Below, in pieces: positions 24,214 to 31,486 of a stretch of DNA of 64,000 bases. The DNA is from Mariniphaga sp041687215. GTDB lineage: Bacteria; Bacteroidota; Bacteroidia; Bacteroidales; Prolixibacteraceae. The notes beneath the pieces were generated by a model, which was given only the letters and a program-made list of their open reading frames with translations, did not search any database and was not told the origin of the DNA. Position 1 is the first letter of the stretch. Every line of letters begins with the position of its first letter. The DNA lies in the NCBI RefSeq assembly GCF_041687215.1, contig NZ_JAWLCI010000015.1:1-64000 (forward strand), in the 5' to 3' direction. The position numbers and the translations under genes were made by a program.

Positions 24214-25155
24214 TCAGAGTTTTTTATAAAAAACCCCGCGTTCTTTTCGCACATGCCCGATTTTGTTTTCACTTTCCAGTGTTTCCAGGTATTTGTTGAT
24301 TTCGTTCACGTGGGTCCCCAGAATTTGCGCCAAATCATCGGCTGTGCACGGACGGCGTGCAATGGTGCCGAGAATGGAGGATTCCACATCTTTCCGGTAA
24401 GCTGCAAGGTTTTTACGCTCGGGCGCTTTGGCAATGATTTCAACATTTTTAAGTTGCCAAAAATCGATAATTTGGTCGAGTTTTTCTATGCAAGCAGGTT
24501 GCAGATTTTCAATTCTGCCCGGACGGTCGAGCGTGTTTAGTTGAATTCGGTCGGGATTGATTTTCAGAATCGCTTTTTTAAGTTCAGTCAGCTCCGATGC
24601 CGAATCGTTGTAACCAGGAATTATAAAAATTTCAAGCCAGATTCTTCCGGTAAATTCTTTTCTGAAATCCGCGATTCCTTGAATATACTCATCAATAGTC
24701 AATCCTTTAGCCGGAACATTGATTTTTTCAAAAGACTCCTGTGTGGCCGCATCCAGTGAGGGTAGCACCAGGTCGGCATAAAGTAATTCCTTTCTTACCT
24801 CTGCCACTGAAAGCAGTGTCCCGTTGGTCAGCACCGCCACCGGAATTTCGGGCTTGTTTTTTTTGATAAACTGAATGATTTTTCCAATGGCTGAATTCAA
24901 AGTAGGTTCGCCGTAGCCCGAAAAGGTAATGTAATCGGGTGGGGGACTGGCAGCAAAGTAGTCGCTGAGTTCTGTAACAATTTTTCTGTAAGGAATATAT
25001 TCCCTCCGCTGGGTTGTGAGTTTGGTGGTTGGCCCCACTTCGCAGTAAACGCAGTTAAGAGAACAGACTTTTTTCGGCACTAAATCCACTCCCAGCGACA
25101 TACCCAGCCTTCGTGAAGGTACGGGGCCAAAAAGGTATTTATACTCTGGGTTCAA
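24214..25155 (-). CDS. Radical SAM protein with C-terminal winged helix
   Basis: The 4Fe-4S cluster binding motif is Cys31-x3-Cys35-x2-Cys38 in CSLNCVYC, preceded by the family phrase GPVPSRRLG. A GYGEPTL motif contacts SAM. The last 60 residues (from about 250) read as a winged-helix domain. The family is widespread in anaerobes and has no firm substrate. Length 313. Its start overlaps the end of the Doc-type toxin gene by 17 bases, so toxin, antitoxin and this enzyme probably share a transcript. Confidence 0.85.
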   Translation of the reverse strand: MNPEYKYLFGPVPSRRLGMSLGVDLVPKKVCSLNCVYCEVGPTTKLTTQRREYIPYRKIVTELSDYFAASPPPDYITFSGYGEPTLNSAIGKIIQFIKKNKPEIPVAVLTNGTLLSVAEVRKELLYADLVLPSLDAATQESFEKINVPAKGLTIDEYIQGIADFRKEFTGRIWLEIFIIPGYNDSASELTELKKAILKINPDRIQLNTLDRPGRIENLQPACIEKLDQIIDFWQLKNVEIIAKAPERKNLAAYRKDVESSILGTIARRPCTADDLAQILGTHVNEINKYLETLESENKIGHVRKERGVFYKKL

Positions 25156-25528
25156 TTTTAATTACTTTTTCGTTCAGCCATTTGATAATCCCTGCCCAAC
25201 GCAATTGGCCCCGGGAAACAGAAATTACGAATTTGTATTTTTCTTCTTCGTTTGCTGAAATATCTAAATTATTATTAATGAGCAGCAATCGCATTAGAAC
25301 GTAGCCTATCCGTTTGTTCCCATCAATAAATGGATGGTTTATCAAAATACTTTCAAGAAGAGCGGTAGCTTTTTCAACAGGTGACTGATACAAATCTTTT
25401 TTATCGAAAGTCTGGAATGGCCTTGCCAAAGCTGATTCAAGTAATTTAATATCCCGGATTCCATGACTGCCTCCAAATTTTTCAATGAGAATTTGATGGA
25501 TTAATTTAACATCGTTAATATCCATCAT
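25139..25528 (-). CDS. Doc/Fic-family toxin
   Basis: Fic-fold protein of 129 residues with the active-site motif HPFIDGNKR starting at His65. The Asn-Lys in place of Asn-Gly is the Doc form, and Doc phosphorylates EF-Tu rather than adding AMP. It overlaps a small upstream gene by four bases (ATGA), the usual arrangement of antitoxin then toxin. It is probably intact. The alternative is a housekeeping Fic protein, but the size and the paired small gene favour a toxin-antitoxin module. Confidence 0.87.
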   Translation of the reverse strand: MMDINDVKLIHQILIEKFGGSHGIRDIKLLESALARPFQTFDKKDLYQSPVEKATALLESILINHPFIDGNKRIGYVLMRLLLINNNLDISANEEEKYKFVISVSRGQLRWAGIIKWLNEKVIKIEPRV

Positions 25529-25713
25529 TTCGCCAGACGTTGAAGAAGTTCGCCGTCTTCATGGAGGATGGAACTTAGGTTTTTAGACAACAGTATTTTA
25601 TCTTTTGATGAACTCTTTAATTTATTTAAGTAATCCAATACATCTTCAAGAATGGTATCCGGCAAATCGTCAATCGTCCTTTTTATTTCATTTTTAATTT
25701 CCAATGTTGTCAT
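25525..25713 (-). CDS. Probable antitoxin of the Doc-type toxin
   Basis: 62 residues, acidic and helical: N-terminal helix MTTLEIKNEIKRTIDDLP, then ILEDVLDYLNKLK, then a C-terminal tail likely to neutralise the toxin. It is not a clear Phd; it is closer in look to DUF2281-type small antitoxins. Position directly before the toxin with an ATGA overlap is the main evidence. A TAnnTTTG box lies 16 bases upstream. Confidence 0.72.
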   Translation of the reverse strand: MTTLEIKNEIKRTIDDLPDTILEDVLDYLNKLKSSSKDKILLSKNLSSILHEDGELLQRLAK

Positions 25714-25729
25714 AGTTATACCTTTTCTG

Positions 25730-25737
25730 CAAAAATA
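25730..25737 (-). promoter_or_regulatory. Candidate promoter -7 box of the toxin-antitoxin operon
   Basis: Minus-strand TATTTTTG (TAnnTTTG), 16 bases before the antitoxin ATG at 25713. Confidence 0.45.
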
Positions 25738-25751
25738 ACAATTTTAAGGAA

Positions 25752-26075
25752 TTACGTTTGACAGCTGGCTACTGCATTTTCATGGTCGTTCCAGTTTTTG
25801 GTTTCCAATTCCAGAAAACGTTTTTTCTCGTCTTCATTCATATGCCTGACGATGTATTCCAGGTTGCACCCCATTTTTTTTGCGACCTGTTCAACTGAAC
25901 CAATCAGTTTCTCTTTTATGGGAATTTTTTGAAACGGAAAAACAAAGGTGGCAATTACGGTATTTTCGCCGTAAATTTCAAGATCTTTCACAATACCGAG
26001 CTCGGTAAGTGAGCAATTTATGGCGGGGTGCATAACCTGTGAAATGGCTTCGATAACGGGATTTTTATCAGCCAT
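25752..26075 (-). CDS. DUF59/MIP18-family iron-sulfur assembly-type protein
   Basis: 107-residue protein with the DUF59 core: an N-terminal helix with VMHPAINCSLTELGIV and a following beta strand pair. DUF59 proteins (SufT, PaaD, MIP18) help deliver Fe-S clusters. The Cys in PAINCSL sits where related proteins have a conserved Asp/Cys. It follows the zinc-ribbon gene by four bases, so the two are co-transcribed. The C-terminal 35 residues are charged and not typical. Confidence 0.75.
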   Translation of the reverse strand: MADKNPVIEAISQVMHPAINCSLTELGIVKDLEIYGENTVIATFVFPFQKIPIKEKLIGSVEQVAKKMGCNLEYIVRHMNEDEKKRFLELETKNWNDHENAVASCQT

Positions 26076-26079
26076 AAAA

Positions 26080-26292
26080 TCATTTTTTGTTTTTCACGAG
26101 TTCCTCACGCACCATAGTGTGGTCACATTCGGGACATTTGATTTCAGTGCATTTCACTCCCTGTTGGTGAGGTATCTTGTGCCCGCATTTAACACACAGG
26201 CAGTAACCTCCCGGACCAAATGCTCCTCCGTTGTTTTTCCCTTTGTGGCCTCCCAGTCCCAATCCTTTTCCTAATTTCATTCTTAAAAACAT
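26080..26292 (-). CDS. Small zinc-ribbon protein
   Basis: About 70 residues: a Gly-rich start (KGLGLGGHKGKNNGGAFGPGG) and two metal-type knuckles, CxxCxH (CVKCGH) and CPEC in IKCPECDH. It belongs to the short rubredoxin-like or zinc-ribbon proteins found beside NifB/NifX-like and DUF5320 genes in anaerobes. Start may be Met1 or Met5 (26280). Function unknown; metal binding is inferred. Confidence 0.7.
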   Translation of the reverse strand: MFLRMKLGKGLGLGGHKGKNNGGAFGPGGYCLCVKCGHKIPHQQGVKCTEIKCPECDHTMVREELVKNKK

Positions 26293-26337
26293 TTTAAAAT
26301 TGACTGTAGATTTTTACCGTTGTCAGAAATCTTTTAT

Positions 26338-26401
26338 TCCCGCAGATTACGCAGATAAACGCTGATATATAATTCTGCGAAAATCAGCGAATTCAGCGGG
26401 A
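26338..26401. repeat. CCCGCAGAT-type palindromic repeat, copy 1
   Basis: Imperfect inverted repeat bounded by TCCCGCAGAT and CAGCGGGA with internal ACGCTGAT / ATCAGCG arms, in the gap between the zinc-ribbon and DUF5320 genes. A second family member lies at 33095-33163. Confidence 0.6.
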
Positions 26402-26555
26402 GGTTAATTTCCCTGAAGAATAAATTTTTGTTTCTCTTGGAAAAAAAGCATGATTATTTTTGCAGTTCTTTATTAAAAATGACAAATTCAAATTCCATTG
26501 TTGAATTTACATCCAGCGCTAAAATACAAGAAGAATACACAGAATTCCTGCCTGC

Positions 26556-26879
26556 TCATTCTTCCCTTTTATTTTTGCGAATGTTTTCCAACTCCTTTTC
26601 TACATGCGAAAGCTGGTCTTTTAGTGTTCTGGCTTCGTTTTCTAGTAACGTTTCATCCGAAACACCGGGAGCAAATTCATCGTTATGGTGCGCAAATGGA
26701 TTTCCCCATCTGAAACCCAATCCTCTGCCGCGCCCTCGACCAAGACCTTCACGAAATCTGCGGCCAAAGTTTCTGAATCCTCTTTCGGGAAAATCTGTTT
26801 CATTCCCTGTGCATCTTCCCATCTGCCTTCCCGTCATAGGTCCGGCACCTGCTGGTCCTGTTCTGTTAAATCCTGGCAT
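26556..26879 (-). CDS. DUF5320 small Gly/Arg-rich protein
   Basis: 107 residues beginning MPGFNRTGPAGAGPMTGR, the DUF5320 signature, with a GLGRGRGRGLGFRWG segment and a C-terminal coiled coil (about 75-105). The frame continues upstream to 26915, but the start at 26879 has the signature Met and a perfect GGAGG Shine-Dalgarno. DUF5320 genes accompany nitrogenase cofactor-like (NifX/NifB family) and MinD-type ATPase genes in anaerobes; here only the zinc-ribbon and DUF59 genes are near. Function unknown. Confidence 0.8.
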   Translation of the reverse strand: MPGFNRTGPAGAGPMTGRQMGRCTGNETDFPERGFRNFGRRFREGLGRGRGRGLGFRWGNPFAHHNDEFAPGVSDETLLENEARTLKDQLSHVEKELENIRKNKREE

Positions 26880-26884
26880 GATAA

Positions 26885-26892
26885 CCTCCTTT
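26885..26892 (-). promoter_or_regulatory. Strong Shine-Dalgarno of the DUF5320 gene
   Basis: Minus-strand AAAGGAGG, five bases before the ATG at 26879. It is stronger than most sites in this window and fixes the start. Confidence 0.75.
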
Positions 26893-26919
26893 TTTAATTT
26901 GATTACAATTTTCAATACA

Positions 26920-26927
26920 CAAATATA
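26920..26927 (-). promoter_or_regulatory. Candidate promoter -7 box of the DUF5320 gene
   Basis: Minus-strand TATATTTG (TAnnTTTG), 40 bases before the DUF5320 start. A short palindrome TTATG-TG-CATAA (26934-26945) lies just upstream of it, where a -33 element or regulator would sit. Confidence 0.45.
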
Positions 26928-26977
26928 ATAAACTTATGTGCATAATAAAACGATTCTTCGTTAAATTTTCAAAAAAA

Positions 26978-26997
26978 TTGCACAAACGATTGTGCAA
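26978..26997. promoter_or_regulatory. LacI-type operator upstream of the regulator gene
   Basis: Perfect eight-base inverted repeat TTGCACAA-ACGA-TTGTGCAA with the CG at its centre that LacI-family operators usually carry. It is 35 bases before the LacI-type regulator start, so autoregulation is likely; the divergent DUF5320 promoter is also close. Confidence 0.65.
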
Positions 26998-27032
26998 ATA
27001 AAAATAAATGCAAATATTTGTATGCTGAATCA

Positions 27033-28061
27033 ATGGAAAAAAAGGTAAACAATATTAAGGAACTGGCCGAAAAGCTGGGGCTTTCACCCACCACCGTTTC
27101 CCGTGTTTTAAACGGAAAGTCCAAAAACTTCCGCATCAGTCAGGAAACCAGCCGTAAAGTGCTTGATGCCGCACGGAAATACCACTATTCGCCCAATCGC
27201 ATTGCCCGCGGCCTCAAACTGGAAAAAACAGAAACCATAGGGCTGATAATTCCCGATATCGCCAATCCCTATTTCGGATCGATTGCCAAAACCATTGAAA
27301 TGGAAGCACATAAAAAAGGTTATTCCATCATTCTTTGCGACAGCCTGGACGACGAGGTTACCGAAGCTGAATTATTGCAGTTGCTGGCCGGACGAAAAGT
27401 GGACGGGATAATTATCGCACCTACCGGAAAAAGCAGCAGGCATGTAACAGAAGTTCAAAATCAGGGAATTCCGGTGATGGTGATTGACAGGTACCTGGTG
27501 GGCACTGAACTTCCGTTTATAACTACCGACAATTACATAGGTGCTTTGCTGGCCACCGAACATGTTATTGAGATGGGGCACCGCAATATTGCCTGTATTC
27601 AGGGGATTAACGGAATCTCAGCCAACACCGACCGGGTGAAAGGATACCACGATGCATTGCAAAAGCATGGAATCCGAGTAAATGAATTATTGATTTTGGG
27701 AACCGATTTTGGCGAGGAAAACGGGTACATTCAGACCCGAAAATTACTGGAACTACCCAGTCGTCCCACTGCCATTTTTGCACTAAGTAACCTGATTTCA
27801 CTTGGAATTCTGCGTGCGTTGAAAGAGGCTGGCTTAACTGTACCTGATGATATTTCGATTGTGTCGTTTGATGAGCAACCCTATTCTGCATTTCTTGCGT
27901 GTCCCATGACAACTGTGGAACAACCCCGTGAAGAAATTGGAAGGCTGGCATTTGATTTCCTGTTGATAATGATTGATGAGGGGGCATCCAAAAAAGTTGA
28001 CAATCTGATGCTTCAACCCCGCCTGATTTTCCGTGAATCTGTGAAAAAAATCTCAATTTAA
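27033..28061 (+). CDS. LacI-family transcriptional regulator
   Basis: N-terminal helix-turn-helix at about 6-26 (IKELAEKLGLSPTTVSRVLNG), hinge near 47-58 (YSPNRIARGLK), then a periplasmic-binding-protein-like sugar sensor domain from about 62 to 340. The frame opens at 27018 but the ATG at 27033 gives the normal N-terminus, 342 residues. It is the first gene of the riboside cluster, 11 bases before the GH140-like gene, and a perfect LacI-type palindrome precedes it. The likely effector is a pentose or its phosphate, inferred from the ribokinase and transporter genes. Confidence 0.92.
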   Translation: MEKKVNNIKELAEKLGLSPTTVSRVLNGKSKNFRISQETSRKVLDAARKYHYSPNRIARGLKLEKTETIGLIIPDIANPYFGSIAKTIEMEAHKKGYSIILCDSLDDEVTEAELLQLLAGRKVDGIIIAPTGKSSRHVTEVQNQGIPVMVIDRYLVGTELPFITTDNYIGALLATEHVIEMGHRNIACIQGINGISANTDRVKGYHDALQKHGIRVNELLILGTDFGEENGYIQTRKLLELPSRPTAIFALSNLISLGILRALKEAGLTVPDDISIVSFDEQPYSAFLACPMTTVEQPREEIGRLAFDFLLIMIDEGASKKVDNLMLQPRLIFRESVKKISI

Positions 28062-28072
28062 AAACGAATTAT

Positions 28073-29509
28073 ATGAAAAATCGAATTAGTGTATCATTGT
28101 TATTACTCCTTCCTTTATTTACAATTTCGCAAACTTTAAAAGTGAGCAGCAATAACAGTTACCTGGAAACTGCCGATGGAAAACCTTTTTTATGGATGGG
28201 CGATACGGCTTGGGAGCTTTTTCATAAGTTGAACCGCGAAGATGCTGCGATGTACCTGGAGAACCGTTCAGAAAAAGGATTTACAGTCATTCAGGCGGTA
28301 GTCCTGGCTGAACAGGACGGACTGCGAAAACCCAATGCGTATAATGAAATTCCTCTGTTTGAAAATGACCCCACGCGCCCTAACGAAAAATATTTTGAAC
28401 ACGTGGATTTCATTGTCAACGAGGCCGAAAAGCTTGGTCTTGTTGTAGGAATGCTTCCTACATGGGGCGATAAAGTAACTCCTGCCCACGGAGGCGGACC
28501 AGTTGTTTTTAACAAGAAAAATGCATTTGTTTATGGCGAATTTCTGGGAAATCGCTACAAAAACAAACCCGTTGTCTGGATTTTGGGTGGCGACCGAGAT
28601 GTTGCCAACGATAAGGAAAAAGAAGTTTGGCGTGCAATGGCTAATGGTTTAAAAGCAGGTGATGGCGGAAACCATCTGATTTCGTATCACCCCAGGGGAG
28701 CGCAGTCATCACACGAAAAATTGCATCACGAAGCATGGCTTGATTTTAACATGTACCAAAGCGGGCATTCGAATAAATACAGCGATGTTTATCGTTTCGG
28801 GGAAATGTTGCTGGAGGTCAAACCACGGAAACCCTTCGTTGAAGCAGAGCCTGCATATGAAGATATTCCTGTGGAGTTCTGGAAATATTTGGATTGGAAC
28901 AATTCGCCGCCTGTTCCCGAAAATGTATTGAATAAAGATCTCATCATTACTAAAAAGGAGTATTTTGAGCAGGGATTTTTTGATGATCATGACGTTCGGG
29001 TATTTGCTTACTGGAATTTCCTTTCCGGTGCCTGTGGTTATACGTATGGCAATAATGCGGTATGGCAGATGTTTGAAAAAGGCGGCGATATGGCCATTCC
29101 CTGTTTAACCGACTGGCGGGATGCACTCAACCGTCCCGGTGCAGAATCGATGCGGTTTGTGCGAAAAATTTTTGAACATCGGCCATTTCATCTGCTTATT
29201 CCTAACCAAACTGCTGTTTTGGGAAATAATCCGCGCGACAGTCTGCATGTCCGGGCTGCCCTGGCATCCGACAAATCATTTATGCTTGTGTTTGCCAGTG
29301 TGGGGCAAAAACTGAATATCAATCTGTCAGAAATGGAAAATGGTGTGGTTGCCTGGTGGTACAATCCGCGCAACGGAAAAGCTACAAAAATTGGAAAGAT
29401 GAAAAATGAAAGCAATTACCAGTTTGTTCCTCCAACTTCCGGACGTGGTAACGACTGGTTATTGGTGCTCGATGATCCGAAAGCAAAACTTGAGTCATTA
29501 AAAAAATAA
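28073..29509 (+). CDS. GH140-like (DUF4038) glycoside hydrolase
   Basis: Exported protein with a signal peptide ending near TISQ20, a TIM-barrel DUF4038 domain (about 22-390) and a C-terminal beta domain (from about 395) as in putative collagen-binding or GH140 proteins. WMGDTAWELFHKL is a family signature. GGDRD (172-176) and EAEPAYE (about 257-263) hold the acidic residues I take as catalytic candidates. Known GH140 members cut apiose from rhamnogalacturonan II; apiose is a furanose pentose, which fits a cluster built around ribose. The actual substrate is not shown. Confidence 0.85.
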   Translation: MKNRISVSLLLLLPLFTISQTLKVSSNNSYLETADGKPFLWMGDTAWELFHKLNREDAAMYLENRSEKGFTVIQAVVLAEQDGLRKPNAYNEIPLFENDPTRPNEKYFEHVDFIVNEAEKLGLVVGMLPTWGDKVTPAHGGGPVVFNKKNAFVYGEFLGNRYKNKPVVWILGGDRDVANDKEKEVWRAMANGLKAGDGGNHLISYHPRGAQSSHEKLHHEAWLDFNMYQSGHSNKYSDVYRFGEMLLEVKPRKPFVEAEPAYEDIPVEFWKYLDWNNSPPVPENVLNKDLIITKKEYFEQGFFDDHDVRVFAYWNFLSGACGYTYGNNAVWQMFEKGGDMAIPCLTDWRDALNRPGAESMRFVRKIFEHRPFHLLIPNQTAVLGNNPRDSLHVRAALASDKSFMLVFASVGQKLNINLSEMENGVVAWWYNPRNGKATKIGKMKNESNYQFVPPTSGRGNDWLLVLDDPKAKLESLKK

Positions 29510-29535
29510 ATATTTCGAACTAAAAAATTAAAGCT

Positions 29536-30537
29536 ATGGTAGTTATACATTCGTACGGTGTGGCAGTTTTTCTCGCATTTGTCACCATGTTGTGCTGGGG
29601 TTCGTGGGCCAATACCCAAAAACTGGCCCAAAAACACTGGCCATTCCAGTTATTTTACTGGGATTATGCCATCGGGGTTTTGTTACTGGCGCTTGTGCTG
29701 GCGTTCACAGCCGGAAGCTCAGGTACAGAAGGTCGCAGTTTCCTGGCCGATTTGGCACAGGCCGACACCAAATCCCTGATTTCCGCTTTTCTGGGGGGTG
29801 TAATTTTTAACATTGCCAATATCTTGTTGGTGGCCGCCATTGCCATTGCCGGCATGGCCGTTGCTTTTCCCATTGGCATCGGGCTGGCGCTGGTACTGGG
29901 GGTTCTTACCAACTATGCAGCAACTCCGCTGGGAAATCCGGTAATTCTGTTTAGCGGTGTGGCGCTGGTTACCGTTGCCATTGTTTTGGATGCCCTGGCT
30001 TACCGTCGTTTGCCGAATTCCTCTTCGGTTACTTCGGCCAAAGGAATTGTGATTTCGTTGCTGGCTGGTTTTCTGATGGGCTTTTTCTACCGTTTTGTGG
30101 CAGCTTCCATGGCTACCGATTTTGTGAATCCCATGGCTGGTAAACTCACTCCCTACACGGCATCGGTTGTTTTTGCTGTGGGACTGCTTATTTCAAATTT
30201 TGTTTGGAATTCCATTTTCATGTACAAACCGCTAACAGGCAAGAGAGTTACTTACAGAGATTATTTCGTAAAGGGCGATGCAAAACTCCACCTGACAGGC
30301 ATTCTGGGAGGGGCTATCTGGAGTCTGGGTATGACGCTGAATATTATTGCTGCCGAGCAGGCCGGATTTGCCATTTCCTATGGTTTGGGACAGGGTGCAA
30401 CGCTTATTGCAGCTCTTTGGGGCGTTTTCATCTGGAAAGAATTTAAAGGGGCAAAAGGCGTAAAAGGTTTGCTAACTGCCATGTTCCTGTTTTTTGTTGT
30501 TGGCCTGACCCTGATTATTGTTGCACGTTTATATTAA
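29536..30537 (+). CDS. GRP-family sugar (ribose-type) transporter
   Basis: Integral membrane protein with about ten hydrophobic helices across 333 residues. WGSWANTQKL near the N-terminus and the overall pattern match the glucose/ribose porter (GRP) branch of the drug/metabolite transporter superfamily, relatives of RbsU and RhaT, which import sugar with protons. It lies six bases before ribokinase, so ribose or a similar pentose is the likely cargo. Confidence 0.85.
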   Translation: MVVIHSYGVAVFLAFVTMLCWGSWANTQKLAQKHWPFQLFYWDYAIGVLLLALVLAFTAGSSGTEGRSFLADLAQADTKSLISAFLGGVIFNIANILLVAAIAIAGMAVAFPIGIGLALVLGVLTNYAATPLGNPVILFSGVALVTVAIVLDALAYRRLPNSSSVTSAKGIVISLLAGFLMGFFYRFVAASMATDFVNPMAGKLTPYTASVVFAVGLLISNFVWNSIFMYKPLTGKRVTYRDYFVKGDAKLHLTGILGGAIWSLGMTLNIIAAEQAGFAISYGLGQGATLIAALWGVFIWKEFKGAKGVKGLLTAMFLFFVVGLTLIIVARLY

Positions 30538-30543
30538 AAAGTG

Positions 30544-31458
30544 ATGAAACCAAAAATAGTTGTAGTGGGCAGTTCCAATACCGATATGGTGGTGAAAGTA
30601 CCGCATATTCCATCTCCGGGTGAAACCATTATGGGAGCTGATTTTATGACCATTCCCGGTGGAAAAGGGGCGAACCAGGCCGTGGCTGCAGCACGTGCGG
30701 GAGCGGATGTTACTTTTATTGCCTGTGTTTCGGACGATGCTTTTGGTAAAAAAGCTGTTGAAAATTACCGAAAGGACGAAATCGATACTTCGTGCATCAA
30801 AATTCAACCGGGTACTCATTCTGGAATTGCACTGATAAATGTGGCCGAAGACGGAGAAAACAGTATTTCGGTGGCGCCCGGTGCAAACAGCTATTTATTT
30901 CCGGAAGATATACAAGGTTTTGAAGATACTTTTGAAGATGCAAAAATAGTCCTTGCACAGTTGGAAGTTCCTTTGGAAACAGTGATAGCGGCAGCAGAAA
31001 TAGCCCATGCAAAAGGGATTCCGTTTATTTTGAATCCTGCTCCCGGCGCCGTGATTTCCGAAAGTCTGTTGAATAAAGTAACTATTATTACACCCAATGA
31101 AACCGAAGCGGCCATTATTACCGGGAGGAATAATTTTTCAGAAAAGGATATTCCGGAAATGGCAGGCGAAATTTTCGACAAGGAAGGAATAACAGTTCTC
31201 ATCACCTTGGGAGGCAAGGGCGTTTATTTAAAAACATTTGATTTTGAAGGGCTGATTCAGGGATATAAAGTGAAAGCTGTGGACACCACTGCCGCCGGCG
31301 ATGTGTTTAACGGCGCACTTGCCGGCGCACTTGCCGGAGGAATGGATTTATATAAGGCCGTTGATTTTGCCCAGCGGGCGGCTGCCATTTCAGTTACCCG
31401 GATGGGAGCCCAGCCCTCGGCGCCAAAACTGAATGAAATTCAGAATTATCAGTTTTAG
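30544..31458 (+). CDS. rbsK: Ribokinase
   Basis: PfkB-family kinase phosphorylating ribose at O5 in the cytoplasm. GGKGANQAVAAARAG (about 39-53) is the first PfkB signature and DTTAAGDVFNGAL (from about 246) holds the catalytic Asp and anion hole. ANPxE-type motif TPNETEA is present. Length 304. The frame could use GTG at 30541, but ATG at 30544 is preferred. Direct linkage to a GRP transporter supports ribose rather than another sugar. Confidence 0.92.
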   Translation: MKPKIVVVGSSNTDMVVKVPHIPSPGETIMGADFMTIPGGKGANQAVAAARAGADVTFIACVSDDAFGKKAVENYRKDEIDTSCIKIQPGTHSGIALINVAEDGENSISVAPGANSYLFPEDIQGFEDTFEDAKIVLAQLEVPLETVIAAAEIAHAKGIPFILNPAPGAVISESLLNKVTIITPNETEAAIITGRNNFSEKDIPEMAGEIFDKEGITVLITLGGKGVYLKTFDFEGLIQGYKVKAVDTTAAGDVFNGALAGALAGGMDLYKAVDFAQRAAAISVTRMGAQPSAPKLNEIQNYQF

Positions 31459-31486
31459 AATACAATAGAAACCTAATACCATAAAA

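Noticed and set aside
30541..30543. GTG start for ribokinase at 30541
   Set aside because: An ATG one codon later gives the usual start; little is lost.
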